Of a stretch of 64,000 bases of DNA, positions 22,025 to 33,497 are shown piece after piece (the stretch's first letter is position 1; each line of letters begins with the position of its first letter). Origin of the DNA: Siphonodentalium dalli (Eukaryota > Mollusca > Scaphopoda > Gadilida > Siphonodentaliidae); contig CP136068.1 in assembly GCA_032622095.1 (NCBI GenBank), positions 153,601,151-153,665,150 on the forward strand. Reading direction: 5' to 3'. Below the pieces are notes generated by a model. It was not told the origin of the DNA. It ran no database searches and saw only the letters and a program-made list of their open reading frames with translations. The translations under genes were made by a program, and so were the position numbers.

Positions 22025-22370
22025 TTAAGATGATGCCATTGTCGTCGATATATAGTGCAGTTTGCCATCACTGTCAATAGGTGCAAAAATATGTATATCT
22101 AAAATGTCTGTTCGATGTTGTGGCTGCTGTTTGGTGGCTGTTGAAAACGCAATTACGTAAGTGGAGATATCATCGCATGCGGGCGACGATTAAGATACAG
22201 ATATGACAGAGACACCACAGCGTTTACATACGACTTCTGTCCAGTACTCGTAAATAGTTTGGGCCTCCCATATAGCTCAGTCCGGAATGTATATATCTCG
22301 TTTTCAGCGCGACTATAAATCCCACCCGGATCGCCATATTCGGAGAACGTGGCATTGTGAAGGTACACAG
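22025..22370 (-). pseudogene. Candidate exons of paralogue 2, last exon frameshifted
   Basis: The upstream exon-like segment (about 22,153-22,370) follows acceptor GGATTGACAG and encodes AVYLHNATFSEYGDPGGIYS, then RTELYGRPKLF, with no stop for about 74 codons. A second acceptor (GTTTTCAACAG) leads to 22,025-22,137, starting PPNSSHNIE. A one-base shift relative to the 20.3-kb copy is then needed to recover TDI and APIDSDGKL. It looks like a diverged duplicate of the 20,305-20,472 locus. Family not recognised; donors are not clear. Confidence 0.35.
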
Positions 22371-22676
22371 CTGTCAATCCAATAATTATATTATCAGATG
22401 ACTATATTCTACCAATCAGCGACCGAGTTGGTCGGTTGCTGCATCGAAAATTCTGACGCCATCATTGTTCACACTGATGTGGATATCCAAGCATGCTTTA
22501 AATGTTATTAAACAGCACGTTCGTTGTCAAATACTAATGTGCTCAATTTGCGATCTGTGCACTGGCGTTGGAAAGTTATCCATTAATTGTGTGGTGTCTT
22601 TCATTGTGTCTTTCCAAATTAAAGACGAGAACAACGTATGTTCTTCAGCATACGCAGATGATGTAAAAACTAATTA

Positions 22677-23480
22677 AGATAGATAGATAGATTTATTCAG
22701 CAAAAGACGCCCCATTATAGGGACAGGTTGCCATGTATAATAATATTAACAGTGTATCATGTGACATCATACAATATATTGACATTACATACATTGAATA
22801 ATAGTGATAATAGCATAATATATGTATATATATATTCATTAATTGCGTATATTCTTATCTGTAGAGTGAGTTATGTTCCATGATTCAACACATGTAATTT
22901 GTCTATTTTACTGTGATCTGGCCTCGAATAACCGCTTGACTACGTTGCAGATTTGGGAGCATATTTGAGCTGAGTCATTGGCTAATATATGTGTGAGTTG
23001 GTCCAATCTACTCATCAATCGAAAATTGATAAAATTGTCATCCATAATTTTAATGAGTTCATTCCGTATAGGAAGAAATGTTGGACAATCAATTAGGAAA
23101 TGCCTCTCATCGTCGATAGCTTCTTCATTACACAAAACACATAATCTTCTGGCTAAAGGAATCGGTGGTTGGGCGTGACGACCCTTTTCAATGGCAAGAG
23201 AATGATTACTTATTCTTAGACGTGTAAATGCTGAGCGGTCAGCTAGCGACGCTGTATTTAAAAGATAAGGTTCTAGGACAATATCTCTTTTAAAAAGTCG
23301 ATATGTTCTTAATTTATTTTTACCAGATTTTGAAACACCATCGCGCATACTTGTTCTGAAGTTTTCAGTTTGATTTTCACGAAGCTGGCGTTTAAATGAC
23401 TTTAGAAGCTTGTTAATTAGAGGCTTGTTGTTAGTAATGTATTTGGGGAGACGTTTTGGATCTCCCAACAACCGCTATGC
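22677..23480 (-). mobile_element. 5'-truncated LINE, 3' portion
   Basis: Non-LTR retrotransposon remnant on the minus strand. It holds the C-terminal coding end (22,908-23,471), a ~230-bp 3' UTR and a simple-repeat tail (TAGA)n at 22,677-22,695, typical of LINE 3' ends. The endonuclease and reverse-transcriptase catalytic domain are absent. No convincing target duplication was located. Confidence 0.75.
22908..23471 (-). CDS. LINE ORF2 C-terminal fragment
   Basis: The open segment of 187 residues has the C-terminal pattern of metazoan LINE ORF2 proteins: a basic region, RLRISNHSLAIEKGRH near residues 85-100, then the zinc-knuckle-like C-x2-C-x9-H-x4-C (CVLC ... H ... C). It lacks the YADD-containing palm, so it encodes no active reverse transcriptase. 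The apparent start methionine is only the first one after the truncation, not a real start. Confidence 0.75.
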   Translation of the reverse strand: MLGDPKRLPKYITNNKPLINKLLKSFKRQLRENQTENFRTSMRDGVSKSGKNKLRTYRLFKRDIVLEPYLLNTASLADRSAFTRLRISNHSLAIEKGRHAQPPIPLARRLCVLCNEEAIDDERHFLIDCPTFLPIRNELIKIMDDNFINFRLMSRLDQLTHILANDSAQICSQICNVVKRLFEARSQ

Positions 23481-24074
23481 GCCGCCCATTGTGCCAGGCT
23501 GTGGAATACTTCAATCGGACGTGGGGTTTTTACATTCTTGTATGGATAGATTCAGCAGGGGCATCCAGATAATATGTACACACATAAAGTGCCAACGTAT
23601 AATGTGAATTTCGGGCAGTGTGAAGGACATATGAATTGGTTGCTCATTCGGTAATAACAAGATCGGATTATTCTTCTATGCTACACGTTCCATATGCTAT
23701 ATAAGATGATGCAAAGCGTCTAAACAAAGTGGCCATGTTCATGTAGGCCAAATGGTCACGATAGTCGGGGAAATTCGTTGGTAACACGTTACTTGTATAC
23801 GTATGACTGAAGCTGGCTGTTATTTTATAACGTTCTGAGTTTCATTCTACATAAAGCCACACGATGCGAATTCCTTCACGACTCGGCAGGGGGGGGGGGC
23901 GGAAAAAAACTACGGGACACAACGTACCGGGGGTGGGGGGGGGGGTACATGGGCGTCAAAAATTTACACGTAAATTTTTCCCTTATTCATTTAGGGGGGG
24001 GGGGTTGTCGGAACAAATTTGAATGTAATTTGTTTCCAAATATGTATTTTCAGACTCACAACTTCAATTTTCTC
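23481..24074. other. G-rich homopolymer interval
   Basis: G runs lie at 23,889-23,900, 23,930-23,945 and 23,994-24,004. They are possible quadruplex formers or assembly-sensitive sites. No gene was recognised. Confidence 0.5.
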
Positions 24075-24275
24075 TCATTTTATAGAATATTGATTAACCT
24101 TAATATCCAAATCATATATACATGAGTAGTACAATCCACCTAAAACAATTTTGGATAACCACTGTCTTGGTTTACATGTGATATTGAGTCTATTGACCCC
24201 ATTAACCCTCTTAATAATGCCGACTATGTCAGTGTCTACCAGTCGAATGCAGAATTCTACCCTGCGATCGCTTAT
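24075..24275 (-). CDS. Candidate coding exon, unknown family
   Basis: On the minus strand the acceptor-like TTTGCCGCAG is followed by 66 sense codons starting ISDRRVEFCIRLVDTDIVG and ending NQYSIK, then TGA. Amino-acid usage looks protein-like, but no domain is recognised and no partner exon is found. Could be chance. Confidence 0.22.
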   Translation of the reverse strand: MSDRRVEFCIRLVDTDIVGIIKRVNGVNRLNITCKPRQWLSKIVLGGLYYSCIYDLDIKVNQYSIK

Positions 24276-24552
24276 CTGCGGCAAATTTTTACTGCAGAAC
24301 TATCCCATGTATTAAACAATTTCTCCTCCAATGGTATCAGAAAACAGTTATATGCTGGTATCTCACTCATCTCATTTGCATCTTTTTCAAAGTCAAGGTA
24401 ATGACTAGTTGCGATCACCAATATACATGTTTGTACATGTCATGACATCACGAGGTACAAGCACCTTCTCGTGAATTGTATGCTCCGGTGTTATTTTCGG
24501 TTTCCGGTTAAACCGAGTTGTTGTCCGGCTGGGGTAGATTTGATTTTTTTCT

Positions 24553-24945
24553 GGGGGGGGGGGGGGGGGGGGGGCAAATGGTCAGTGGAAAAAACTGCAG
24601 TTTTTGCTGTTTTGGGGGGGGGGTACCCAAACCGAAGAAAACAGTTTTTTCCACCCTGTGTCTGCAGTTTTTTTTCCGCCCCCCCCCCCTGGACTCGGGG
24701 GAACATTGCCTCTGTTTAATATGAAATGCATATTCCCATTGAAAATATGACCATTAAATATATAAATAAACAACATAGACCGTTCAACGGGCATATTATA
24801 AGAGAGTCGTGGGAACATTGACTCTGTGTTAAATTATCTTCTATATTATATAGAATGTATTTTCCCATTGGAAATATGACCATTAAATATATAAATATAC
24901 ACCATAGACTGTTCAATGGGTATAAGAGAGTGCTGAGTGCATCTC
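24553..24945. repeat. G/C homopolymers and a ~120-bp tandem pair
   Basis: A ~22-base G run (24,553-24,574) and a G/C-rich interval to 24,690 precede two tandem copies of a block. The block contains CCATTGAAAATATGACCATT, then AAATATATAAAT, CATAGAC and GTTCAA (about 24,735-24,820 and 24,853-24,935). Frames here are low-complexity artefacts. Confidence 0.7.
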
Positions 24946-25052
24946 TTGAACAGGTGATCATCAAAGAGTGATCTCCCCTATCCGATCTGGTTTGATGATT
25001 CATCCATTGGTGCGGCAGTGATTCACTCGTTAGTAGACATGTAGCTTATATA

Positions 25053-25503
25053 TGTGACCCGCCATATCAAATCCAGTCGGAAGTCGGGATTTTTTTTTAC
25101 CCTGTGCCAATGCATTCTCTTATATATGCGAGTCGACCATAGGTCGCCTCGCATATATAAGAGAATGAATTGGCCTAACAATTTTAATACTTTTTTCTTG
25201 TATTCTTTAACAATTTTATAATTTCACCCATACAGAGCCCCATACAAACATGAGCAGACGACACTCTTCTATATGCTTCTATATATGTGTGGGGCTCCCT
25301 GCAGGGTAATGGATGTTTTTTATTTTATGTCCTAAAAATTGTAAGAAACATTTATTTAAAAAAAATAATAAAAAATTGTTAGGCCAATGCATTCTCTTAT
25401 ATATGCGAGGCGACATATGGTCGACTCGCATATATAAGAGAATGCATTGGCACAGGGTAAAAAAAATCCCGACTTCCGACTGGATTTGATATGGCGGGTC
25501 ACA
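25053..25503. mobile_element. Family A MITE, copy 3 (intact)
   Basis: Complete element with ends TGTGACCCGCCATATC and GATATGGCGGGTCACA and TA on both sides. Twin 69-bp palindromes lie at about 25,107-25,175 and 25,382-25,450, with a central GAGCCCCA hairpin. It has the same orientation and internal order as copy 1. No coding capacity. Confidence 0.9.
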
Positions 25504-25851
25504 TATATAACTATAGACCTTGGGTTGTAGACATCGAGATTGAGCGTTATCAGGTTGACCGTTGTATTCCATTCACACCCCTTAGTTAGCCGCGAGACCG
25601 AACAGAGTCTTGTCCGCATCTTTCACCAGTCTCCGATATTATCAGGGAAGATATCCCCACTGTTTCTAGATTTAGACAGGCCTGATTTTAGGGTTCAAAG
25701 TTTCATTAAATTTAGCCTAAATTAAATTGGCAAATAAATTTCTTCTTTGGTATACATTTATAAGTCTAATTTATGTGTTTTGTATATAGTTTCTAAATAA
25801 TAATATTGTTAAGGATGAATCTAATGTTTTAATATAAAACTTGTTTTTTAG

Positions 25852-26134
25852 TGATTGATTGATTGATTGATTGTGGTGTAATTTCACTTTTAGAATCGAA
25901 GGCCATATCACGAAATTGCCAGTATTAGTGGTGGGGGAAATCCGCACACTTACGTCTAATCTGACAGTGATTTCAATGGCCTATAAACTCGTCGAAAATC
26001 ACCGGCCATCGGCGAGTAACTGGCAACTCAACCAGATAACGATTTCGAGTTACAAAGTCCACGATGTAAACATGTGAATTTGAACCCTCATCGCCAGCGC
26101 CGGGGGCGATACCGATTGAGCCACAGAGGCCCCA
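25852..26134 (-). mobile_element. tRNA-derived SINE, minus strand
   Basis: Read on the minus strand: an A-box-like TGGCTCAATCGG, a B-box-like GGGTTCAAATTC (about 26,076-26,087), a body related to the SINE at 5,552-5,855 (GTAACTCGAAATCGTTATCTGG, body CACTAATACTGG) and a tail of (CAAT)n at 25,852-25,874. Its head is the point at which the large tandem duplication begins (26,073). Confidence 0.8.
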
Positions 26135-27225
26135 TTGTTATCTCTAATGTTGTTGTTGTAAATGTAGGTTTGAATACCTAAACATCTTTAAGTTTGTCTA
26201 ATCTTGTAACTGTTCAAAACCTAGGGAACAATGCTACTATTTATCTTGCATATAACACTCGACTCAGGAACAGAGTTGCTTAAATGATTTGAACTCAGGT
26301 GCAAAATGCACTGCATAAAACGCACAGTGAAATACCTGGGTTGTAATACGGTGATATACCCGGGTATAACCAAGGTAATCTTTGGTGTATTGACACTCCA
26401 TCTGAAATCATCGGGGTAATACAATAGCTATAGACCGCGATTTAACAAGGTTTTCTCGTGTGTAATGACTTTTCACACGTGGTTTTATATCCCAGTTAAA
26501 CTATGTCTACTATAATGATTCCACCATAATGATCCCACTGTAATGATCCCACTATATATAATGATCGGGGTAAATTTTGATATAGGTATTGATACATATT
26601 TGAAATTGGAGCGAATTATTCCACGAATACGACTATATACGCTATATCATTATATTCTATTTTCCTATACATGTATATTGGCATCCTGCTCACGTTCTGT
26701 GGACATGTTGGATTACTTCATTTCGTCAGTAAAGAACCTTGTCTTAAATTTAAGTTCTTTTGATACTAATTTATAGGGCCTACTAATTTATTGCCATGGC
26801 TGCACACGCCGCTTTACGCATTGTGCGCACGTATGCGAATTCAGCGTTTTCCTTTGACATCAATGCCCTAACAGAAACTGTCTTCGTTAATTTCTTTACT
26901 CAAACGCTAATGGCTGCCTGAGATTAAAATGACTTTGTTGCAAAATCATGACATTTTGACCAATATCGATAGCCCAGAATCACGCCAATTTCGAATTAAT
27001 AGTAATTGTGTTTGATCACCCGGCATCAATTGTTTCTGGTCTCATTAAAAGATGCTGTCATTCCCGACTTCTGATATCACTTCACTTCTGAATCTAGCAT
27101 GCTGTGCGTAATTGTAATTGACACAAAGATGTCACATGGCGCATCATTGAACGTGATTTGGAAAATAATGACCGGAAATCAATTCCGCTTCAAAGATCCG
27201 GTTCTGTGGCTTGAGTAACTCGAAG

Positions 27226-27745
27226 TGTTCAGGGACATTCATAGGTTACGAAGAAATGTTCAGGAGTAAGCATAGGTTACGAAGAAATGTTCAGGGATAT
27301 TCCTAGGTTACGAAGAAATGTTCAGGAGTATTCATAGGTTACGAAGAAATGTTCAGCAGTATTCATAGGTTACGGAGAAATGTTCAGCAGTATGTATAGG
27401 TTACGGAGAAATGTTCAGGAGTATGCATAGGTTACGGATAAATGTTCAGCAGTATGCATAGGTTACGGAGAAATGTTCAGGGGTAAGCATAGGTTACGAA
27501 GAAATGTTCAGGGATATACATATTAGTAGAGGCTCTTATGTCCATTTTTTGGCTCCCGTGTGCATTTTGTGAAGAAATATAGCCACTATGCTCATGGTTA
27601 TATACGGATAAATGTTCACGGGTATAATACATAGGTTACGGAGAAATGTTCAGGGGTGTACATAATTATATATGTTATATACGGATAAATGTTCACGGGT
27701 ATAATACATAGGTTACGGAGAAATGTTCAGGGGTGTACATAGGAG
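27226..27745. repeat. 31-bp minisatellite (unit 1 version)
   Basis: The unit AGGTTACGAAGAAATGTTCA plus GGAGTATGCAT is repeated about ten times to 27,525. A longer composite block containing ACGGATAAATGTTCACGGGT is then repeated. The unit 2 counterpart (50,056-50,365) is shorter. Confidence 0.9.
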
Positions 27746-28283
27746 AAAATGTTTCTGAGTGTATACAAGCGTTAGTTATAGTCGAACACCAGTACTTAGT
27801 CTGCTATTTCAATATCAATGTGTATATCGAACGGCATACACAGGCTTTCACCGTGCATGCAGGCTCCAATCTGTACAGAAAATAAATGGTAATTTAAGGC
27901 TACGTTGCAGATTTAGTCAATCGCGAAGGTTGCGGTAAACCGAGATATAGACATATGGCTAAATACCCGACATAGGGATTATTTTCTATAGACAGATTAT
28001 AATTGTCTGAAAACGTTCACTCTGTTACAATTAAGGTTGTACATATGTGTCAGCTCTAGCGCAGAATAAAATAGACACCGAGCTGTGATTGCCAATAGCT
28101 TTGTCTGGAAGGTAAAGTAGTAATAAAACGGTACAGAATTAGTTAACTCTTGTATGGTAGCGTCAATATTACGTGGTGTGATGTATAAAACATGCATTAT
28201 TTTAGTGCGGTTCAGACCCTAGTTACGAAAATACAAGATTTAAAGTCAGATTCGATGCAATCCATTCTTGGTTTTATATAAAG

Positions 28284-29367
28284 CCCCTGTCAGTCACACT
28301 CAGGTCGGCGCTTGCATTTCGCTGCAAAAGTATCAAAGCGCACACCTAAACGCACTAAGGTCTCCAAGAACCGATTGGTGACGCAGTGGACACTGGCTAC
28401 GACGGGCGAGGGTCTCAATGGTCGCCCATAGGCACCAGAGCGCCGCGCTTAAATTGTTTTGTGCATGCACAAAACAAGCGAATAGGCTCCGCGTTCTGAC
28501 CAAGGCGTAGTAAGCTTACTGCAGTTGCAGATGAATTATTGCTGTGACCACGAGTAGCTTGTATCAGTCCTTGCTACGTCAACGGGTCGCTCATGTCGTT
28601 TGCGTTGCGCTGCCAGAGCACCGCGCTTGTTTTGTGCATGCACAACACAAGCGCAGAGTCTCGGCGTTCTGACCAAGGCGTAGTAAGCTTACTGCAGTTG
28701 CAGAGGAATTCTTGCTGCGACCACGAGTAGCTTGTATCCGTCCTTGCTACGTCAACGGGGCGCTCATGTCGTTCGCGTTGTGCTGTCGTTGCGACGGTAC
28801 TGCGCCTGGTCAGAACGCCGAACCTCTGCGCTTGTGTTGTGCATGCACAAAACAAACGCGGCGCTCTGGCGCACAGAGGCGATCACGGGGACCCTCTCCC
28901 GTCCTAGCCAGTGTCAACTGCGACGTTACTGCGTCACCAATCGGTTCTTGGATACCTTAGTGCGCTTTGCTCGGCGCTTTGATAATTTTACAGCGCAATG
29001 CAAGCCCCGGCCTGATCGCAGCGGAATGTGACAGTGATTTAATCGGACAGCTAATCTATTGCGGATTGTTGGGTATATTCCCCACAAACTAAAAACTGAC
29101 AATATGTGACTGGAGAACACAGGAGACGCTATTTATACTCTCCGCGCCCGCGCAGAGAGCGTTTTGCAAACGTATTGAGAACGTACTAGCATCACAATGA
29201 CAGCGACTTGAACGCAATAAGAGCGTGATACTTGACCAAGTAGGAACGCAATAGGAGCATACTTTGTTTTAAAAGTTTTAGACAGTTTTCGGCGCTCCTC
29301 CTGCGTGTTACTCATATTTTGGTACTTTTGCAGCGCAGTGCAAGCGCCGGCCTGAGTGTGACAGGGG
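28284..29367. mobile_element. Large MITE with ~47-bp terminal inverted repeats (unit 1)
   Basis: The ends are CCCCTGTCAGTCACACTCAG and GTGTGACAGGGG, with inverted similarity extending through CGGCGCTTGCA and GCTGCAAAAG. An internal ~172-bp block (CGTAGTAAGCTTACTGCAGT, TGCTACGTCAACGGG) is tandemly duplicated (about 28,440-28,780). TTTTGTGCATGCACAAAA palindromes occur inside, and a second, inner terminal-repeat-like block lies at 28,970-29,034. Flanking target duplication not clear. Open frames here are repeat shadows. Copy in unit 2 at 50,904-51,987. Confidence 0.78.
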
Positions 29368-29835
29368 TTTTACATATAACAGTTACACAAAAGGTCACTC
29401 TTCCACATTCTAACCATTGCTATACTAAATATACTCATTGATTAGTAGTTCCCTTATGATCTGTTCAGATAATAAGTTGAACAAACGACAATTGAACTTA
29501 TTATATAAACATTTCCCACCAATGAATGCGAATTATTTTACACTTGTATTATTTTTTCGCCTGCATGTCGTCTGCTTTTATTATCTGAATACCCCTCCAA
29601 ATGAATAATATACAGTTCCATTGTGTACATGGATAACTGAATGGGAGAATCCATTTAATATAGAAAGGGTCTGGGATATTTAGGACCTGCACATTACACT
29701 GACTTCCGCATACCATAAACAATTTACAGATGAGTATTTAGTATAGAAAGTGGTAAAGATACATAAGAGATTTATATAGTCCTTTTTTTCCAACAACCAA
29801 CAATGCCCAAAACGAATAACAAAACACGAACTATA

Positions 29836-30295
29836 TGTGACCCGCCATATCAAATCCAGTCGTAAGTCGTGATTTTTTTTACCCTGTGCCAATGCATTCT
29901 CTTATATATGCGAGTCGACCATAGGTCGCCTCGCATATGTAAGAGAATGCATTGGCCTAACAATTTTGTACAATTTTAATAATTTTTTCTTGTATTCTTT
30001 AACAATTTTAAAATTTTACCCATACAGAGCCCCAGACAAACATGAGCAGACGACACTCTTCTATATGCTTCTATATATGTGTGGGGCTCCCTGCAGGGTA
30101 ATGGATGTTTTTTATTTTATGTCCTAAAAATTGTAAGAAACATTTATTTTAAAAAAATGATAAAAAATTGTTAGGTCAATGCATTCTCTTATATATGCGA
30201 TGCGACCTATGGTCGACTCGCATATATAAGAGAATGCATTGGCACAGGGTAAAAAAAATCCCGACTTACGACTGGATTTGATATGGCGGGTCACA
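29836..30295. mobile_element. Family A MITE, copy 4 (unit 1)
   Basis: Complete, TA-flanked, ends TGTGACCCGCCATATC and GGCGGGTCACA. The left inner flank is the normal family A sequence (CGTAAGTCGTGATTTT before CCCTGTGCC). It is orthologous in position to the unit 2 copy at 52,456-52,908, which differs at that flank. Confidence 0.9.
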
Positions 30296-31458
30296 TATGC
30301 TTTATCAATGCTATCTACAGTTTTCTTTTGCAGCTCAATAAGCAGATACACTTGGCAAACAATGCAGACTGTTGATGTGCGGCTAATGCATTTGAACTTT
30401 CTAAACGACTATTGGTATCAAAATGGATCACAGATAACACCGAGGCTCGTGACTGATTAGAAAACAATTACAATTGGTGGTATATATGTGCATTTAGATG
30501 GATACTTACAAATGGATAACTTTTTGCAGAGAACCGAGTGTCTCCTTCCTATGTTTGCCTCCGACTTATTGACGGAACACAAATAACATATCTTTGGTCG
30601 GGTGCCTTCCAAAGCTTCACTGGTTGCTTTCACTGTATGCGTATTATGTTCTTGTTCGGAGTTCTACTCAATAAGTAGAAACACTTGGCAAACAATGCAA
30701 ACTGTTGATGTGAAGCTAATGCATTTGAACTTTCGAAACGACTATCAGTATCAAAATGAACCACATGATAGCACCAAGGCTCGTGACTGATTGCAGGCTA
30801 TTACCAGGCGTTGTGGTATTCGATACTATCATTGGCGCGGCAAGTCGTCATCTCATAATTATATAGACTCGGTCGACCACATACATCGGTGATATCAACG
30901 TTGTTCTTCTTGAGATGTATACAACAATACAGTGACTGGGATGGTAAGGTGCATGACACTGAATGGACATCATGCCAACGTAGGCACTCAGCAATGACGT
31001 AGCTGGTTTGAATTCCGATATGTGCTCATGTGCAACATACGCAGTGGGAAGATAACCTCATTCGTGTTCATCCAGACAGTGCATGGAATGATTTCCTGGC
31101 GAAATTATCACTCTGGGTCAGCACCCAATCCCCACAACGCCCGCAAAACTGACAAAGTGATATAGAATAGAGACTGAAACGACAATATAAGGCCAAAACT
31201 AAATTTTGCACACTCCCTACCCACTCAAGCAAAAGCCCTTTGTGGAAACAAATATCAGCCTGATTAAAAAGACATTTATTTTATTGTTCAGCTATAGATT
31301 AAACCATCGATTTCACAAACTTGATGTGGTTATTTTCCTGTATCAGGTTCTATGAAGAGCTGAATAAATACTGTTATAAATTTACTTGTAAGATAATACA
31401 TTTATCTGATATATAAAACGAAGAAAATAAAAAGATATATTAAACGACCTATACTTAC

Positions 31459-31635
31459 CCAAATATTTGCATTGGGTAGGGAATGGGCAAGCAGATATGT
31501 TATTGAAGGCAGCCTAAACGCCAATAAACCAAACGTACACCAGTGCGAACAGCTCTTCATAACACGAATTGTTTTATTTGCCAGTTTTCGCATTATCGTA
31601 TTATCGATGCTAAGTGAGTTGATATCGAAGTGCAT
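31459..31635 (-). CDS. Candidate coding exon with consensus donor (unit 1)
   Basis: The minus-strand ATG at 31,633-31,635 opens 59 codons, starting MHFDINSLSIDNTIMRKLAN and ending SLPNANIW. They run directly into a consensus donor, TGG|GTAAGT (31,453-31,461). The segment 36-50 is hydrophobic enough to be a membrane-proximal helix. The frame is also open upstream of the ATG. The unit 2 copy keeps frame and donor. Protein family not recognised; no partner exon found. Confidence 0.3.
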
Positions 31636-31822
31636 CTTGTCTGCGTATTTTGTTGATAAACTTACATTTGGCGAGATATTCTCATTTTCAAATGGAGATA
31701 CGCGACGGCTGTGATAAAATAGGATCTGCGTACATAGTGTAAACATACTATAACGACATTACAGACACGGGAAGTTATATAGAAAGCAGAGTTTAACTTG
31801 GAACATTCGACAGAGATGAAGC

Positions 31823-32442
31823 TTAAAGGGGTACTGTACGCCATTTTCAATAAATTTCCGGTGATAACAACGATCTATTATCGGTACTATATAGAAACAT
31901 AAGTAATTTGAGTCGAAGATGTATTCTGTAAACGCTCAGGTTAATAGGCTATCTTAAAATTTAATAATTTAAAAGTTAATAATTTAATATAAATTGAATT
32001 TATGGCTGGATCCATAAAATGGCGTAAATTAAAATACGAATTTCCGTGTACAAAACGTACTCAAATTATAATTGAGGGATACTGGATTAGTAAACCCATT
32101 GCACACACGATCGTTTGAAACATTATGCTTATACGGGGAGAAAACTCAAGCCACTCATTGACTAGTGACGATAAAATAACTTAAATGAGTATATGGGACT
32201 ACTATGCATATAATATAATTTTTATTTGATTCATTTGGTTGAAAACTGTACAAAAATTACTCGACAACGACAATTTGTATTTTTGCATTCCGGTAAATTT
32301 GCCATCCGTAACACTACTTCGTACTCAACACTGTCAACAGACTTTCAAAGAATGGAAAAGTTGTTACCTTATTATCCGACTCGGGGATTATAGAAACCAA
32401 CAACAACATCTTGCCATGATCTTGGGTACAGTACCCCTTTAA
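31823..32442. mobile_element. TTAA-flanked MITE, family D (unit 1)
   Basis: The ends are TTAAAGGGGTACTGTACGCC and GGTACAGTACCCCTTTAA, with TTAA at both edges (31,823-31,826 and 32,439-32,442), a piggyBac-like pattern. The AT-rich interior has no transposase. Same length (620 bp) as the unit 2 copy at 54,434-55,053. Confidence 0.82.
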
Positions 32443-33358
32443 GTTGTCTCCGTACTCCATTACGATAAGTGCCTCGTGCATGCATCCATGCCAATCAAAC
32501 GTTATTAACACACTTCAAATACGGTCACCTTCTGTCACATTGGAATAAAAACGAACATTCGGCGTTGGTATTGATTATAGTTTAAAGGCACGTGAGGCCT
32601 TAGTTGTCGAAAATATTCATATTTGTTCCAATCACCGTAAACAGAAAAACATTAAAACGCATACAGTTTCGTTCATATATACCATGACCATCGCATAAAC
32701 AGCATGTTATCAAAAAGATTTACTATATTTTACTAAGCAAGAGCCTGATTGTGTTACAGAAGACAACACAATGCTGCTGGCTAATCACACACAAATGGCA
32801 TAAACGCTCTTTATTCGTTCCATATCAGGAATTCACCCACAAAGAACGCTCTTTATGTTTACCATCATAATATAAACAAACACCAGAAAAGTTACTTTTT
32901 ATGCTTTTGTTTACATAACAATGGTAAAAAATATGACAATAACATACTGTTTATGCGATATTTCTTATTTGTATACGGACAAAGTCTGTCTACATTTTGT
33001 TGTTCTTTCTGTTTGTGGTGGTTTTTGACGGGTGGAAATATTTTCACAGGATACCCACCACCAAGGCCAACCGTACCTTTAAACATATGTATTAAATGGA
33101 GACTTTACCTCAATCCAGCCATAAAGGGAGACTGTATACCTGAATCCAGCCATTATGGAGTCCATCTCCTTCCATATTCAACAGAAAATAATAAAAATAT
33201 ACAACAAATGAATTAATTTGAGTTAGAGGTGAGTGCAAAATACACTAATGCACTCTATGAACGATGTAAAACAAGATGGTAACTCTAATGAAAATGAGTA
33301 AATGGCTTAAGGCATTTGATCATTTGGTTATAATTATCATGTTGTTATACGGGGTGTA

Positions 33359-33497
33359 CAGTAATGCCCTAAGTAATCGAACCTCTTAACCAAAGCAGAA
33401 TTATGGGTAACTTTTCAGGATTTAGTCGGAAATATGGCTTGTTGCCATTCATCGGAAAGCTCTTTGGTTAAGAGGTCGATTACTTAGGGCATTACTG
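33359..33497. mobile_element. Tc1/mariner-like MITE abutting the minisatellite (unit 1)
   Basis: The termini are CAGTAATGCCCTAAGTAATC and its inverse, with TA at both edges (33,357-33,358 and 33,498-33,499). Arms extend through ACCTCTTAACCAAAG, for about 38 bp. The right edge coincides with the TACGTGAG start of the 114-bp minisatellite. Confidence 0.85.

Noticed and set aside
24471-24818. Gly/Pro-rich frames on both strands
   Set aside because: Created by G and C homopolymer runs.
28574-29031. Several GC-rich frames on both strands (also at 51,194-51,651)
   Set aside because: They lie inside the MITE's tandem internal block and are near identical in both duplicates only because the duplication is recent.
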